From Deinococcus radiotolerans (lineage in GTDB: Bacteria; Deinococcota; Deinococci; Deinococcales; Deinococcaceae), in NCBI RefSeq assembly GCF_014647435.1, contig NZ_BMPE01000003.1, positions 1 to 64,000 on the forward strand: a stretch of DNA of 64,000 nucleotides, given 5' to 3'. The notes beneath the pieces are model-generated. The model was not told the DNA's origin. It was given only the letters and a program-made list of their open reading frames with translations, and did not search any database. Made by a program: the position numbers and the translations under genes. Positions 19,208 to 34,667 of the stretch are shown one piece after another; positions within the stretch are counted from its first letter, which is position 1; every line of letters begins with the position of its first letter.

Positions 19208-20146
19208 TCAGTGCGCCTGACGGCGGGGCAGCAGGTGCAGCGCGCCCACCACCACCAGCCCAACGATCAGGCCCACGACGGCGCTGCCGAGCGTCTCGAC
19301 CAGCCACGTGACCAGGCCGCCCAGCGCGGGCAGGGCGTGCGCCGCGCCGTGTGAGAGGTCATGCAGGACATCCTCCGGGGCGTGCCAGCCGAAGTCCGCC
19401 ACGCCCACGATCAGGATGTGCCCCCCAACCCACAGCATCGCGGCCGTTCCGATGGTCGCCAGGGTGCCCAGCACGATGGGCATGCCCTTCACGAGGCCCC
19501 GGCCGATGGCGCGGCCCGTGCCCGTACGCGCCCGGGCGAGGCGCAGGCCGATGTCGTCCATCTTCACGATCAGGCCCACGACGCCGTACACCAGCGCCGT
19601 GATCAGGAGGGCCACGACGATCAGGATGATGGTGCGCTGCCAGAAGGGTTCCGTGGCGACTTCGGCCAGGGAGATGGCCATGATCTCGGCCGAAAGGATG
19701 AAGTCGGTGCGGATCGCGCCGCTGACCATCAGCTTCTCGTGCTCGGCGCTGCTGAGGCGGGCCTCGGCCTGCGCGTTGTCCTCGTGGCCGCCCCGCACGG
19801 CCTCAATGAGTTTCTCGGCGCCCTCGAAGCACAGGTACGCGCCGCCCAGCATCAGGATGGGCGTCATGGCCTGCGGCAGGAACTCGCTGAGGAGCAGCGC
19901 CACGGGCAGGATGAACACCACCTTGTTCCGCAGGGAGCCGCGCGCGATCCGCCAGATGATCGGCAGTTCACGGTCGGGGCTGAAGCCCGTCACGTAGCGG
20001 GGCGTGACGGCCGTGTCGTCCACGACCACGCCCACGGCTTTCACGCCGGCTTTCGCGGCGGCGGCGCCGATGTCGTCGATGGACGCGGCGGCGAGGCGGG
20101 CGATGGCGGCCACGTCGTCCAGCAGCGCGACAAGACCGCCGCTCAC
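19208..20146 (-). CDS. DUF808 family membrane protein (YedI-like)
   Basis: This is a 312-residue inner-membrane protein of the DUF808/YedI family, whose function is not established. It starts (GTG) MSGGLVALLDDVAAIARLAAASIDDIG, the conserved family N-terminus, and has TAVTPRYVTGFSPDRELPIIWRIARGSLRNK, LGGAYLCFEGAEK, SGAIRTDFILSAEIMAISLA and several hydrophobic segments (about 75-105, 170-195, 225-250, 280-305). GGAG lies upstream. It stands alone between a terminator and the xdh promoter region. Confidence 0.85.
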   Translation of the reverse strand: MSGGLVALLDDVAAIARLAAASIDDIGAAAAKAGVKAVGVVVDDTAVTPRYVTGFSPDRELPIIWRIARGSLRNKVVFILPVALLLSEFLPQAMTPILMLGGAYLCFEGAEKLIEAVRGGHEDNAQAEARLSSAEHEKLMVSGAIRTDFILSAEIMAISLAEVATEPFWQRTIILIVVALLITALVYGVVGLIVKMDDIGLRLARARTGTGRAIGRGLVKGMPIVLGTLATIGTAAMLWVGGHILIVGVADFGWHAPEDVLHDLSHGAAHALPALGGLVTWLVETLGSAVVGLIVGLVVVGALHLLPRRQAH

Positions 20147-20451
20147 AGGCGGGCTCCGGAGGTTGAGGATCGGTGCGGCATGCCCGACCAGGGTAGCAGC
20201 GCAGGGGCCGGGCGCGGCGCAGCATCAAGGCTTGATGGCCCCCGGCTCAGGTGGGTTGCCTGCCCAGACACGCGTCCACACGGGCGCCGGGCGCGGTGTA
20301 TGCTGAGGCACCTGACAATCAGGCTGTCGTTCTGCATGGATAACCGGCAGCCCGCCCCCGCACCTTCGCACCCTGGCGTCAACCATGCGCGGCCTCCCCA
20401 CTTCATCCGGGGACGCGGCGCGCTGGACGGCACAGGACGGGAGGACGAGCG
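20147..20451. promoter_or_regulatory. Intergenic control region upstream of xdh operon
   Basis: No gene is seen. Features are a perfect 15-base palindrome CATCAAGGCTTGATG (20223-20237), a possible -10 box TATGCT (20299-20304) with no good -35, and the inverted repeat CCTGACAATCAGG (20311-20323) at about the transcription start. These could be operators for the purine operon. GGGAGG at 20439-20444 is the ribosome site of xdhA. Confidence 0.45.
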
Positions 20452-21860
<1,409 letters not shown>

Positions 21861-21864
<4 letters not shown>

Positions 21865-24245
21865 GCGTTCACGAGGTTCCCGCCGGGGCCCCCGTGGGGC
21901 AGGCGCTGGCGCATGAGAGCGCGGCGCTGCACGTGACCGGACAGGCGCTGTACACCGATGATCTGGGCGTGCGAATGAGCGGGCTGCTGCACGCCTGGCC
22001 GGTGGGTTCACCGCACGCGCACGCGCGGGTGCTGAGCCTCGACCCTTCAGGCGCGCTGGCGGTGCCGGGCGTGGTGCGGGTCCTGACCCGCGAGGACGTA
22101 CCCGGCGTGAACGACGCGGGCGTGAAGGGCGACGAGCCCCTCTTCCCCACCGAGACGATGTTCGTGGGGCACGCGGTGTGCTGGGTGCTGGCCGACAGCG
22201 AGGACGCTGCCCGGCAGGGCGCCGCGGCCGTGCAGGTCACGTACGAACCGCTGCCGTCCCTGATCACGCTGCGCGAGGCGATGGACGCCGGGTCGTTCCA
22301 GGGCGCGCAGTCCACGCTGCGCCGCGGGGACGTGCAGATCGGCTTCGCGCAGGCCGCGCACGTCTTCGAGGGCGAATTCGAGCTGGGCGGGCAGGAGCAC
22401 TTCTACCTCGAGACGCACGCCTCGCTGGCGCACGTGGACGAGTCCGGGCAGGTGTTCATCCAGTGCAGCACGCAGCACCCCAGTGAGACGCAGGACATCA
22501 CGGCGCACGTGTTGGGCCTGGACGCGAACGCCGTGACCGTGCAGTGCCTGCGCATGGGCGGCGGGTTTGGCGGCAAGGAGATGCAGCCGCACGGTTTCGC
22601 GGCCATCGCGGCGCTGGGCGCGACCCTGACCGGGCGGCCCGTGCGCCTGCGCCTGAACCGCACGCTGGACCTGACCATGACCGGCAAGCGCCACCCGTTC
22701 CACGCGTCGTGGAAGGCGGGCTTTGGCGCCGACGGGCGCTTCACGGCGCTACAGGTGCAGCTGACCAGTGACGGCGGCTGGAGCCTGGACCTGTCCGAGC
22801 CGGTCATGGCGCGCGCCCTATGCCACGTGGACAACGCGTACTTCATTCCGCACGTGGAGGCCCGCGGGCGGATCGCGCGGACGAACAAGACCTCCCAGAC
22901 GGCCTTCCGGGGCTTCGGGGGGCCGCAGGGCATGCTGGTCGTGGAGGACCTGCTGGGCCGCGTGGCGCCGCTGCTGGGCCTCGACGCGCACGAGCTGCGG
23001 CAGCGGAACTTCTACCAGCCGGGCGAGTGCACCCCGTACGGGCAGCCGGTCCGGCACGCCGAGCGGCTTCAGACGATCTGGGCCGAACTGCTGGAAAGCA
23101 GCGACTTCCACGCCCGCCACACCGAGGTGGAGGCGTTCAACGCCGCGAATGAACACGTCAAGCGCGGGCTGGCGCTCACGCCCGTGAAGTTTGGGATCTC
23201 GTTCAACTTCACGGCGTACAACCAGGCGGGCGCGCTCGTGCACGTGTACAAGGACGGCTCGGTCCTCGTGAACCACGGCGGCACCGAGATGGGCCAGGGC
23301 CTGCACACAAAGATGCTGCAGGTCGCGGCGACCGCGCTGGGCGTGCCGCTGGACGCCGTGCGCCTTGCCCCGACCCGCACGGACAAGGTCCCGAACACCA
23401 GCGCCACGGCCGCCAGCAGCGGCGCGGACCTGAACGGCGGCGCGGTGAAGGACGCCTGCGACCAGATCCGCGCCCGCCTCTCGGAAGTGGCCGCCGGGCG
23501 GCTGGCCGTGCACCCGGACGACGTGCGCTTCGAGGCGGGCCGCGTGTTCCCGCTGGGCCACCCGGAGCGCGGCTTCACGTTCCGGGAGCTCGTGCACGAC
23601 GCGTACCACCGCCGCACACAGCTGTGGGCGGCGGGCTTCTACCGCACGCCGGGCCTGCACTGGGACCGCGAGGCGATGCAGGGCGAACCGTTCAAGTACT
23701 TCAGTTACGGCGCCAGCGTCACCGAGGTGGAACTCGACGGCTTCACCGGCGCGTACCGCGTGCTGCGGGCCGACCTGCTGCACGACGTGGGTGACAGCCT
23801 CTCCCCCCTGATTGACCTGGGTCAGGTGGAGGGCGGGTACCTGCAGGGCCTGGGCTGGCTGACCCTCGAGGAACTGAGGTGGGACGAGTCCACCGGAGCG
23901 GGACGGGGGCGCTTGCTCACGCAGGCGGCCAGCACGTATAAATTGCCTTCGCTCTCGGAGCTGCCCGCGGACTTCCGCGTGGCGCTCCTGCGCCAAGCCA
24001 CCGAGACCGGCGTGGTGTACGGCAGCAAGGCGGTCGGGGAACCCCCGCTGATGCTGGCGATCTCCGCCCGCGAGGCCCTGCGCGCCGCGTGCGCCGCCTT
24101 CGGCCCGGCCGGACAGCCCACCGAACTGGCGTCCCCGGCCACGCCGGAAGCGGCGTTCTGGGCGCTGCACGCCGCCCGGTCCTGGTCTTCAACGCCCGCC
24201 ACTGAATCTGACGCGCCCGGCGCGACCCAAGGAGTCCCCACATGA
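21861..24245 (+). CDS. xdhB: Xanthine dehydrogenase molybdenum-binding subunit
   Basis: This 794-residue large subunit holds the molybdopterin active site. Characteristic segments are GQALYTDDLGVRMSGLLHAW at the start, RMGGGFGGKEMQPH, FRGFGGPQGML with the Arg that helps orient substrate, GGTEMGQGLHTKM, and GEPPLMLAISAREA with the catalytic Glu near the C-terminus. The GTG start overlaps the xdhA stop (GTGA). Its length matches Rhodobacter-type XdhB. The C-terminal 40 residues are low in conservation. The next small ORF overlaps its stop. Confidence 0.95.
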
Positions 24246-24460
24246 CCGAAGCTGCCCTGCTCATTACTGCCCCGATGCCCGCCAGCGCCCTGAGCGCCGC
24301 CGACCTGGCCCTGCTGCACGCGGACCTGCCCGTGAACGGCCCGCGCTTCCTGGAGGACGAGGCGTGCGACGCGGACGCGCTGGCGCTGCTGGAATGGGAC
24401 GCGGAACTGCCGCTGAGCCCGCAGGACCTGCTGCCGCTGGAATGGACGCGCACACCCTGA
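24242..24460 (+). CDS. Small acidic protein of unknown function in the xdh operon
   Basis: I do not recognise this 72-residue protein. It begins MTEAALLITAPMPASALSAA and is Leu-, Ala- and Asp/Glu-rich (LHADLPVNG, LEDEACDADALALLEWDAEL), with one cysteine, no signal peptide and no membrane segment. The ATG overlaps the xdhB stop as ATGA and its end overlaps xdhC by 19 bases, so it is translationally coupled on both sides. That makes a role in XdhAB assembly or cofactor handling plausible, but this is inference from position only. Confidence 0.7.
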   Translation: MTEAALLITAPMPASALSAADLALLHADLPVNGPRFLEDEACDADALALLEWDAELPLSPQDLLPLEWTRTP

Positions 24461-25332
24461 CACCCCAGCACGTGGCAACCGGCGGCCCGGCGTGGCTCGT
24501 GGCCCTGACGCGGCTGGCGGCGCAGGGCGAGGCGGCGGTGCTCGTCAGCGTGATGGCCGCCCGCGGCCACACGCCCCGCGAGGCGGGCGCACGGATGGTC
24601 GTCAGCCGGACCGGCAGCTGGGGCAGCGTGGGCGGCGGGAACCTGGAGGCGACCGCCGTGGAGCGCGCCCGCACCCTGATCCGCGCAGGCACCCAGGCCC
24701 CCGAGACGCTGACACTGCGCCTGACGGACCGCGCCGCGAACGGGCACGGGCGGCAGTGCTGCGGCGGTGAGGTCACCCTGCACCTCGACCCCGTGCTGCA
24801 CGCCCAGCCGCAGGTGGCCGTGTTCGGTGCGGGACACGTGGGCCTGGAACTGGCGCGGCTGCTGGCCCGGCACCCCATCGGGCTGCACCTGATCGATTCG
24901 CGCGCCGCGCAGCTGACCCCCGAACGCCTGGCTCCACTGCGGGACGCCGAGGCGCAGGTCACCGCGCACCACGCGCCCATCCCGGAACTGGTGCTGGATG
25001 GGCTGCCACTCAGCACACATATTCTGATCCTCACGCATGACCACGCCGAAGACGCTGCCATTCTGGACGCCGCGCTGCGCCGCCCGGGCACTGGCTTCCT
25101 GGGCCTGATCGGGTCGAGCGCCAAGTGGACCCGCTTTCAGGCGCAGCTGCGCGACCTGGGCCACCCGCCGGACGCCCTGGCCCGCGTCACCTCACCCATC
25201 GGCCTGCCGGACCTGAACACCGGCCCCGCCCGCAAGCACCCGGCCGTGATTGCCCTGAGCGTCGCGGCGCAGCTCCTCCCCCACCTCACCCTCCAGCCGG
25301 ACCCAGTGCCGGCGCCTGAAAGGACGTCATGA
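24442..25332 (+). CDS. xdhC: Molybdenum cofactor sulfuration/insertion chaperone XdhC
   Basis: XdhC binds molybdopterin, promotes its sulfuration and hands it to XdhB. The protein of about 296 residues has the N-terminal CoxI-type domain (LVSVMAARGHTPREAGARMVV, SVGGGNLEATAV, CCGGEVTLHLDP) and a C-terminal Rossmann domain (VAVFGAGHVGLELARLL, LTHDHAEDAAIL, FLGLIGSSAKWTRF, SPIGLPDLNTGPARKHPAVIALSVAAQLL). I chose the ATG at 24442 inside the end of the small ORF; a GTG at 24470 is an alternative. Its stop overlaps guaD. Confidence 0.92.
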   Translation: MDAHTLTPQHVATGGPAWLVALTRLAAQGEAAVLVSVMAARGHTPREAGARMVVSRTGSWGSVGGGNLEATAVERARTLIRAGTQAPETLTLRLTDRAANGHGRQCCGGEVTLHLDPVLHAQPQVAVFGAGHVGLELARLLARHPIGLHLIDSRAAQLTPERLAPLRDAEAQVTAHHAPIPELVLDGLPLSTHILILTHDHAEDAAILDAALRRPGTGFLGLIGSSAKWTRFQAQLRDLGHPPDALARVTSPIGLPDLNTGPARKHPAVIALSVAAQLLPHLTLQPDPVPAPERTS

Positions 25333-26624
25333 CCGCCACCCTCTACCGCGCCACCTTCCTGCACACCCCCGAGAATCCCTTCACGCACGCCGAGGCGCTG
25401 CACGCCGAATCCGACGGCGGCCTGCTCGTTGAGGGGGGCGTGATCCGGGCCCGGGGCGCCTTTGCCGACCTGCGCGCGGCGCACCCGGACGCGCCCGTGA
25501 CCGACCTGCGCGGCGGGCTGCTGCTGCCGGGCTTCGTTGACACGCACGTGCACCTGCCGCAGGTGCGGGTGATCGGCGGGCTGGGCCTGCCGCTGCTGGA
25601 CTGGCTGGATCAGTGCGCGCTGCCCGAGGAGGCCCGCATGGCCGACGTCGCGTACGCGCGCGGCGTGGCGCGGGACTTCATCGGCGGCCTGCTGGGGGCG
25701 GGCACCACCACGGCGCTCGTGTTCGGGTCGCACTTTGCGGGCGCGGTGGACGCCTTCTTCGAGGAGGCCGCTCAGGCGGGGCTGCGGGCTGTGACCGGGC
25801 TGGTCGTCAGTGACCGCCTGCTGCGGGACGAGCTGCACACCACGCCGGAGCGCGCCTACGCCGAGGGCAAGGCCCTTATTGAGCGCTGGCATGAGGTGGG
25901 CCGCGCGCTGTACGCGGTCACGCCGCGCTTCAGCCTCTCGGCCTCGGAGGGCATCCTGGACGCCTGCGCCGCCCTGATGCGCGAGCACCCGGGCGTGCGC
26001 TTCACGAGCCACATCAACGAGAACACCCGCGAGATCGAGGTGGTCCGCGAGCTGTTCCCCGGCGCGCGCGACTACCTGGACACCTACGAGCGCGCCGGGC
26101 TGATCGGCCGCCACAGCGTCCTGGCGCACAACGTGCACCCCAGCGACCGGGAACTGGGCGTCATGGCCGCCGCGCGCTGCACGGCCGCGCACTGCCCGTG
26201 CAGCAACTCCGCGCTGGGCAGCGGCTTCTTCCCGCTGCGCCGCCACCTGGACGCCGGCGTGCCCGTGTCCCTGGGCAGCGACGTGGGCGGCGGGACCGGC
26301 TTCAGCCTGCTCAAGGAGGGCCTGCAGGCGCACTTCATGCAGAACCTGATGCCCGGCGGGGTGCCCCTGAGCCCCGCGCACCTCCTGTACCTCGCCACGA
26401 AAGCGGGCGCCGACGCGCTGGACCTGCCCGAGGTCGGTGCGTTCGAGCCGGGCCAGCAGTTCGACGCGGTGCACCTCGCCCCCGCGCCCGGCACGCCGCT
26501 GGACGCCGTGTTCCGGCACGCGGCCAGCCCCGAGCGGGCCCTGGCCGCCGCGTTCGCCACCGGCACGCCCGGGGACGTGGCGCGCGTCTGGATCGGCGGG
26601 GAGCCCGCCTTGACCCGGGCCTGA
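25329..26624 (+). CDS. guaD: Guanine deaminase
   Basis: GuaD hydrolyses guanine to xanthine and ammonia, directly feeding xanthine dehydrogenase. The 431-residue amidohydrolase shows the zinc ligands in VDTHVHLPQ, a later histidine in TSHINENTREI, HNVHPSDRE, and the catalytic Asp in SLGSDVGGGTG, plus the guanine-deaminase segment CPCSNSALGSGFFPLRR. The ATG overlaps the xdhC stop (ATGA). It is the last gene of the operon, with only 9 bases to the converging thioredoxin gene and no separate terminator. Confidence 0.95.
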   Translation: MTATLYRATFLHTPENPFTHAEALHAESDGGLLVEGGVIRARGAFADLRAAHPDAPVTDLRGGLLLPGFVDTHVHLPQVRVIGGLGLPLLDWLDQCALPEEARMADVAYARGVARDFIGGLLGAGTTTALVFGSHFAGAVDAFFEEAAQAGLRAVTGLVVSDRLLRDELHTTPERAYAEGKALIERWHEVGRALYAVTPRFSLSASEGILDACAALMREHPGVRFTSHINENTREIEVVRELFPGARDYLDTYERAGLIGRHSVLAHNVHPSDRELGVMAAARCTAAHCPCSNSALGSGFFPLRRHLDAGVPVSLGSDVGGGTGFSLLKEGLQAHFMQNLMPGGVPLSPAHLLYLATKAGADALDLPEVGAFEPGQQFDAVHLAPAPGTPLDAVFRHAASPERALAAAFATGTPGDVARVWIGGEPALTRA

Positions 26625-26633
26625 CGCCGCGGC

Positions 26634-27050
26634 TCAGTGGGTGTCGATCCAGCTGCTCAGCGTGGCTTTCGGTACGGCGCCCACCTGCCGCCCGGCGAGT
26701 TTCCCGCCGCGGAACAGCAGCAGCGTGGGAATGCCCTGCACGCCGTACTCGCCGGGCGCGCGGGGGTGCTCGTCCACGTTGACCTTCACGACCTTGAGCT
26801 TCCCGGCCCGTTCGCGGGCGAGGTCCTCCAGGACGGGGCCGATCACGCGGCACGGGCCGCACCAGGGCGCCCAGAAATCCACCAGGACCGGGACGTCCGC
26901 CTGCACGTCCTGCGTGAAGGTGGCGTCACTGCCGCTGACCAGCCAGGGCAGGGCCGCGCCGCAGCGGGCGCAGCTGGGCACCTGGCCTTCCGGCACGGTG
27001 GACACGCGGTTCTTCGCGCCGCACGCGGCGCACGTCAGGACGTCGCTCAT
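26634..27050 (-). CDS. trxC: Thioredoxin 2 with N-terminal zinc ribbon (TrxC)
   Basis: This 138-residue thioredoxin has an N-terminal zinc ribbon with two CxxC pairs (CAACG and CARCG within residues 7-31), followed by a standard thioredoxin domain with active site WAPWCGPC and the cis-Pro loop GIPTLLLF. TrxC-type thioredoxins are oxidative-stress reductants whose zinc ribbon tunes redox behaviour. TACTTT lies 4 bases before the ATG, a possible but badly spaced -10 box. It converges on guaD and is a single-gene unit. Confidence 0.93.
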   Translation of the reverse strand: MSDVLTCAACGAKNRVSTVPEGQVPSCARCGAALPWLVSGSDATFTQDVQADVPVLVDFWAPWCGPCRVIGPVLEDLARERAGKLKVVKVNVDEHPRAPGEYGVQGIPTLLLFRGGKLAGRQVGAVPKATLSSWIDTH

Positions 27051-27124
27051 CCTGAAAGTATGCGCCCCGGGCCCGCCGGGCGCGCTTTACGGAAACTGAA
27101 CACAGGCCCGCTACGGTGCGCAGC

Positions 27125-27691
27125 ATGAACCGACTGCTGACCGCCCTGCTCACGGCCGCGCTGCTGGCCACGCCCGCGCACGCCCAGATGGATCACTCCG
27201 GGCACGCCATGCCGGGCATGACCGCCGCGCCCGCCGCCCCGAACCTGAAGGCCCTGAGTGGCCGGGCCTTCGACCGCGCGTACCTGAGCCTGATGGTCGC
27301 GCACCACCAGGGCGCGCTGGACATGGCGCGCGCCGCGCAGCCCCGCCTGAAGGATGCCAGGGTGAAGGCCTGGGCGGCGGCCGTCATCAAGGACCAGAGC
27401 CGGGAGATCACGCAGATGACTGCGTGGCTGGGCGCGCTGGGCGGCGTGGACGCCTCTGCGCGTGGGCACATGCAGGGCGTGATGGCGGGCATGATCGCGC
27501 CCCTGCGCTCAGCGGCGAACGCGGACCGCGCGTTCGTGCAGGGCATGCTGCCGCACCACCAGAGTGCGCTGGAGATGGCAGGCGTGGCCCTGCAGCGCAG
27601 CAGCGACCCGCGCGTGCTGCAGCTGTCGCGTGACATCGTGCGCGCGCAGGCCGCCGAGATGTACGCGTACCGCCTGTGGCTGCTGCGCTGA
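27125..27691 (+). CDS. Secreted DUF305 protein
   Basis: DUF305 proteins are exported four-helix, ferritin-like proteins, often near copper genes; their biochemical role is unsettled. This one has a signal peptide (MNRLLTALLTAALLATPAHA), a Met/His-rich start of the mature chain (MDHSGHAMPGM), and two copies of the family motif: LMVAHHQGALDMA and MLPHHQSALEMA. About 188 residues. TACGGT (27112-27117) ends exactly 7 bases before the ATG at 27125, so the mRNA is probably leaderless. The two-component gene pair follows closely. Confidence 0.85.
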   Translation: MNRLLTALLTAALLATPAHAQMDHSGHAMPGMTAAPAAPNLKALSGRAFDRAYLSLMVAHHQGALDMARAAQPRLKDARVKAWAAAVIKDQSREITQMTAWLGALGGVDASARGHMQGVMAGMIAPLRSAANADRAFVQGMLPHHQSALEMAGVALQRSSDPRVLQLSRDIVRAQAAEMYAYRLWLLR

Positions 27692-27713
27692 GCGTCCGCT
27701 ACGCTGCGTGGGC

Positions 27714-28382
27714 ATGGCGCGCGTCCTGATCGTCGATGACGACCCGGCGATCCTGGAGATCCTGGGCGCGTACCTGCGTGCCGACGGGCACGAGGTGACC
27801 GAGGCGAGCAGCGGCGTGCAGGCGCGCGCGCTGCTGCCGGGCGCGGACCTGGCCGTGCTGGACTGGATGCTGCCGGGCGTGAGCGGCCTGGACCTGGCGC
27901 GCGAGCAGCGCCGCGCGGATCCGGACTTCCCGCTGCTGCTGCTCAGCGCCCGCGGGGAGGAGGAGGACCGCCTGCGGGGCCTGGAGGTCGGCGCGGACGA
28001 TTACGTGACCAAGCCCTTCTCGCCGCGTGAGGTCGCAGCGCGCGTGCGGGCCCTGCTGCGCCGCAGTGGCGTGCGGGACGTGACGGACGTGGGCGGCCTG
28101 CACCTCAACGAGCGCACGCGTGAGGTGACGCTGGACGGGCGACCCCTGACGCTGACCCGGCTGGAATTCGAGCTGCTGCGGACCCTGGCGCGTCACCCGG
28201 GCCTGGTGTGGACCCGCGAGCGCCTGCTGGACCGCGTGTGGGGCCCGGACGACCCGGTGGTGGAGCGGGTGGTGGACGTGCACCTGGCGGGGTTGCGCCG
28301 CAAGCTGGGCGAGGACGCCACCCATCCACGCTTTATCGAGACGGTGCGCGGCGTCGGGTACCGCTTCCGGGAGGGCACGTGA
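27714..28382 (+). CDS. OmpR/PhoB-family response regulator
   Basis: This is a 222-residue response regulator. The receiver domain (1-115) has the acidic pair D8-D9-D10, the phosphorylation site D50 (VLDWMLPG) and K100 (YVTKPFSP). The C-terminal winged helix (about 128-220) has LTRLEFELLRTLARHPGLVWTRERLL, VHLAGLRRKLGE and IETVRGVGYRF. I chose the ATG at 27714, where MARVLIVDDD begins; TACGCT stands 8 bases upstream, suggesting a leaderless start. Its stop overlaps the sensor kinase start (GTGA). The nearby DUF305 gene hints at metal or envelope stress. Confidence 0.92.
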   Translation: MARVLIVDDDPAILEILGAYLRADGHEVTEASSGVQARALLPGADLAVLDWMLPGVSGLDLAREQRRADPDFPLLLLSARGEEEDRLRGLEVGADDYVTKPFSPREVAARVRALLRRSGVRDVTDVGGLHLNERTREVTLDGRPLTLTRLEFELLRTLARHPGLVWTRERLLDRVWGPDDPVVERVVDVHLAGLRRKLGEDATHPRFIETVRGVGYRFREGT

Positions 28383-29503
28383 AGCTGTTCCCGCGCCTGT
28401 TCCTGGCGCACCTGCTGGTGATCCTGGTGGCGCTGGGGGCGCTGCTGCTGGTGGCCGAGTGGACGCTGCCGGGCGTGTACCAGCACCACGTGGAGCAGAT
28501 GGTGCAGGCCATGGGGGACCGCGGCCGGGCGCTCCGGCCGGATCTGGAGGCCGGCATGCGCGGCGCGCTGACGGGCGCGCTGCTGCTGGCGCTGCCGTTC
28601 GCGGCAGGCGCGGCGGCCGTCACGGCCCTCCTGACCTCAAGGCGGGTGGTGCGGTCGGTGGCGCTGCTGGGCGAGGGAAGCCGCGACCTGGCGGGCGGGC
28701 AGTACGCGCGGCGCCTGCCGGAGCAGGGCCGGGATGAGCTGTCGGAACTGGCGCGGAACTTCAACCGGCTGGCGGCCGCGCTGGAACGCGTGGAGCAGGA
28801 CCGCGTGGCCCTGATCGGCGAGGTCGGGCATGAACTGCGCACGCCCCTGGCGGCGCTGCGCGGGTACAGCGAGGCGCTGCTGGACGGCGTGCTGCCCCCG
28901 GCGGCCGTGGCGCCTGCCGTGGAACGGGAGGTACGGTTTCTGGAGCGCCTGGCGCAGGACCTGAGCCTGGTGTCCCGCGCCGAGGCCGGGCACGTGGAAC
29001 TGGACCTGCGGAACGTGCCGGTGCAGGACCTGCTGGACGCCGCGCGCGACCGGTTCGCGGAGGCGTTCGCGGCGCGGGGCGTGGACCTGCGCGTGGCGCG
29101 TTCGGCATCGTGGGTGCGGGCGGATCCGGAACGGGCGGGGCAGGTGCTGGCGAACCTGCTGCACAACGCGGCGCGGCACACGCCGCCCGGCGGGACGGTC
29201 CGCCTGGACGTGCTGGTCGGGGACGCGCAGGTGGCGCTGACGGTGCATGATGCCGGCCCGGGGATTGCGCCGGAGCACCTGGAGCGGATCTTCGAGCGCT
29301 TCTACCGCGTGAACGAGGCCCGCACGCGCGGCGAGGGCAGCGGCGTGGGCCTGACGATCGCGCGGGCGCTGGCGCAGCGCATGGGCGGCAGCCTGAACGT
29401 GACGTCCAGTGCGGCCGGCAGCGTCTTCACGTTCACACTGCCGCGCGTGACTGCTGAATCCAGACACGCTGACCCTGAACAGGTGGAGCCAGCTGGTCTC
29501 TAA
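28379..29503 (+). CDS. Membrane sensor histidine kinase
   Basis: This is a 374-residue sensor kinase, the partner of the preceding regulator. Two membrane helices (about 5-27 and 63-84) flank a very short periplasmic loop of about 35 residues. HAMP follows (85-140), then the dimerisation helix with H151 (EVGHELRTPLAALRGYSEAL) and a HATPase domain (NLLHNAARHTPPGG, HDAGPGIAPEHLERIFERFYR, GSGVGLTIARALA). The GTG start overlaps the regulator stop and GGGAGG lies 5 bases upstream. The tiny sensor loop suggests it detects signals within or near the membrane. Confidence 0.93.
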   Translation: MKLFPRLFLAHLLVILVALGALLLVAEWTLPGVYQHHVEQMVQAMGDRGRALRPDLEAGMRGALTGALLLALPFAAGAAAVTALLTSRRVVRSVALLGEGSRDLAGGQYARRLPEQGRDELSELARNFNRLAAALERVEQDRVALIGEVGHELRTPLAALRGYSEALLDGVLPPAAVAPAVEREVRFLERLAQDLSLVSRAEAGHVELDLRNVPVQDLLDAARDRFAEAFAARGVDLRVARSASWVRADPERAGQVLANLLHNAARHTPPGGTVRLDVLVGDAQVALTVHDAGPGIAPEHLERIFERFYRVNEARTRGEGSGVGLTIARALAQRMGGSLNVTSSAAGSVFTFTLPRVTAESRHADPEQVEPAGL

Positions 29504-29719
29504 CGCTCGCCTTGCGTCCATCAGAGGGTCGCTGCGGTGGACGCCCACCACGGCGGATTCCATGGGCGCGGCCCGGTTCAGGCCGCTGGAGTGCAGCTGA
29601 TCACACATTCAGCTGAAGACTTCATAAAGAGTGCTGCACCATTGACCTTCATCGAATCCCGATCTTGTGCTGGTGAACTCTGCTCTGAACGCGGGACGCT
29701 GCCCGCACGTGGTGGGCGC
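29504..29719 (+). promoter_or_regulatory. AT-richer leader upstream of the HAMP-repeat kinase
   Basis: No separate gene is seen; the large kinase frame is open through part of it, back to an ATG at 29537. TTGACC (29642-29647) followed after 18 bases by TGTGCT is a weak promoter candidate. If it is used, translation must begin downstream, at the GTG I chose (29720). Confidence 0.3.
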
Positions 29720-34600
<4,881 letters not shown>

Positions 34601-34667
34601 CCGCGGCGCGCCTCGCCGCGCGGGCGGCGGACGGTCCGGGCGCCCCGGTATGGGGGAGTGTGCGGGC

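Noticed and set aside
26634..27050. TACTTT box considered as a leaderless promoter of trxC
   Set aside because: It is only 4 bases from the ATG, too close compared with the 6-8 bases at the other genes.
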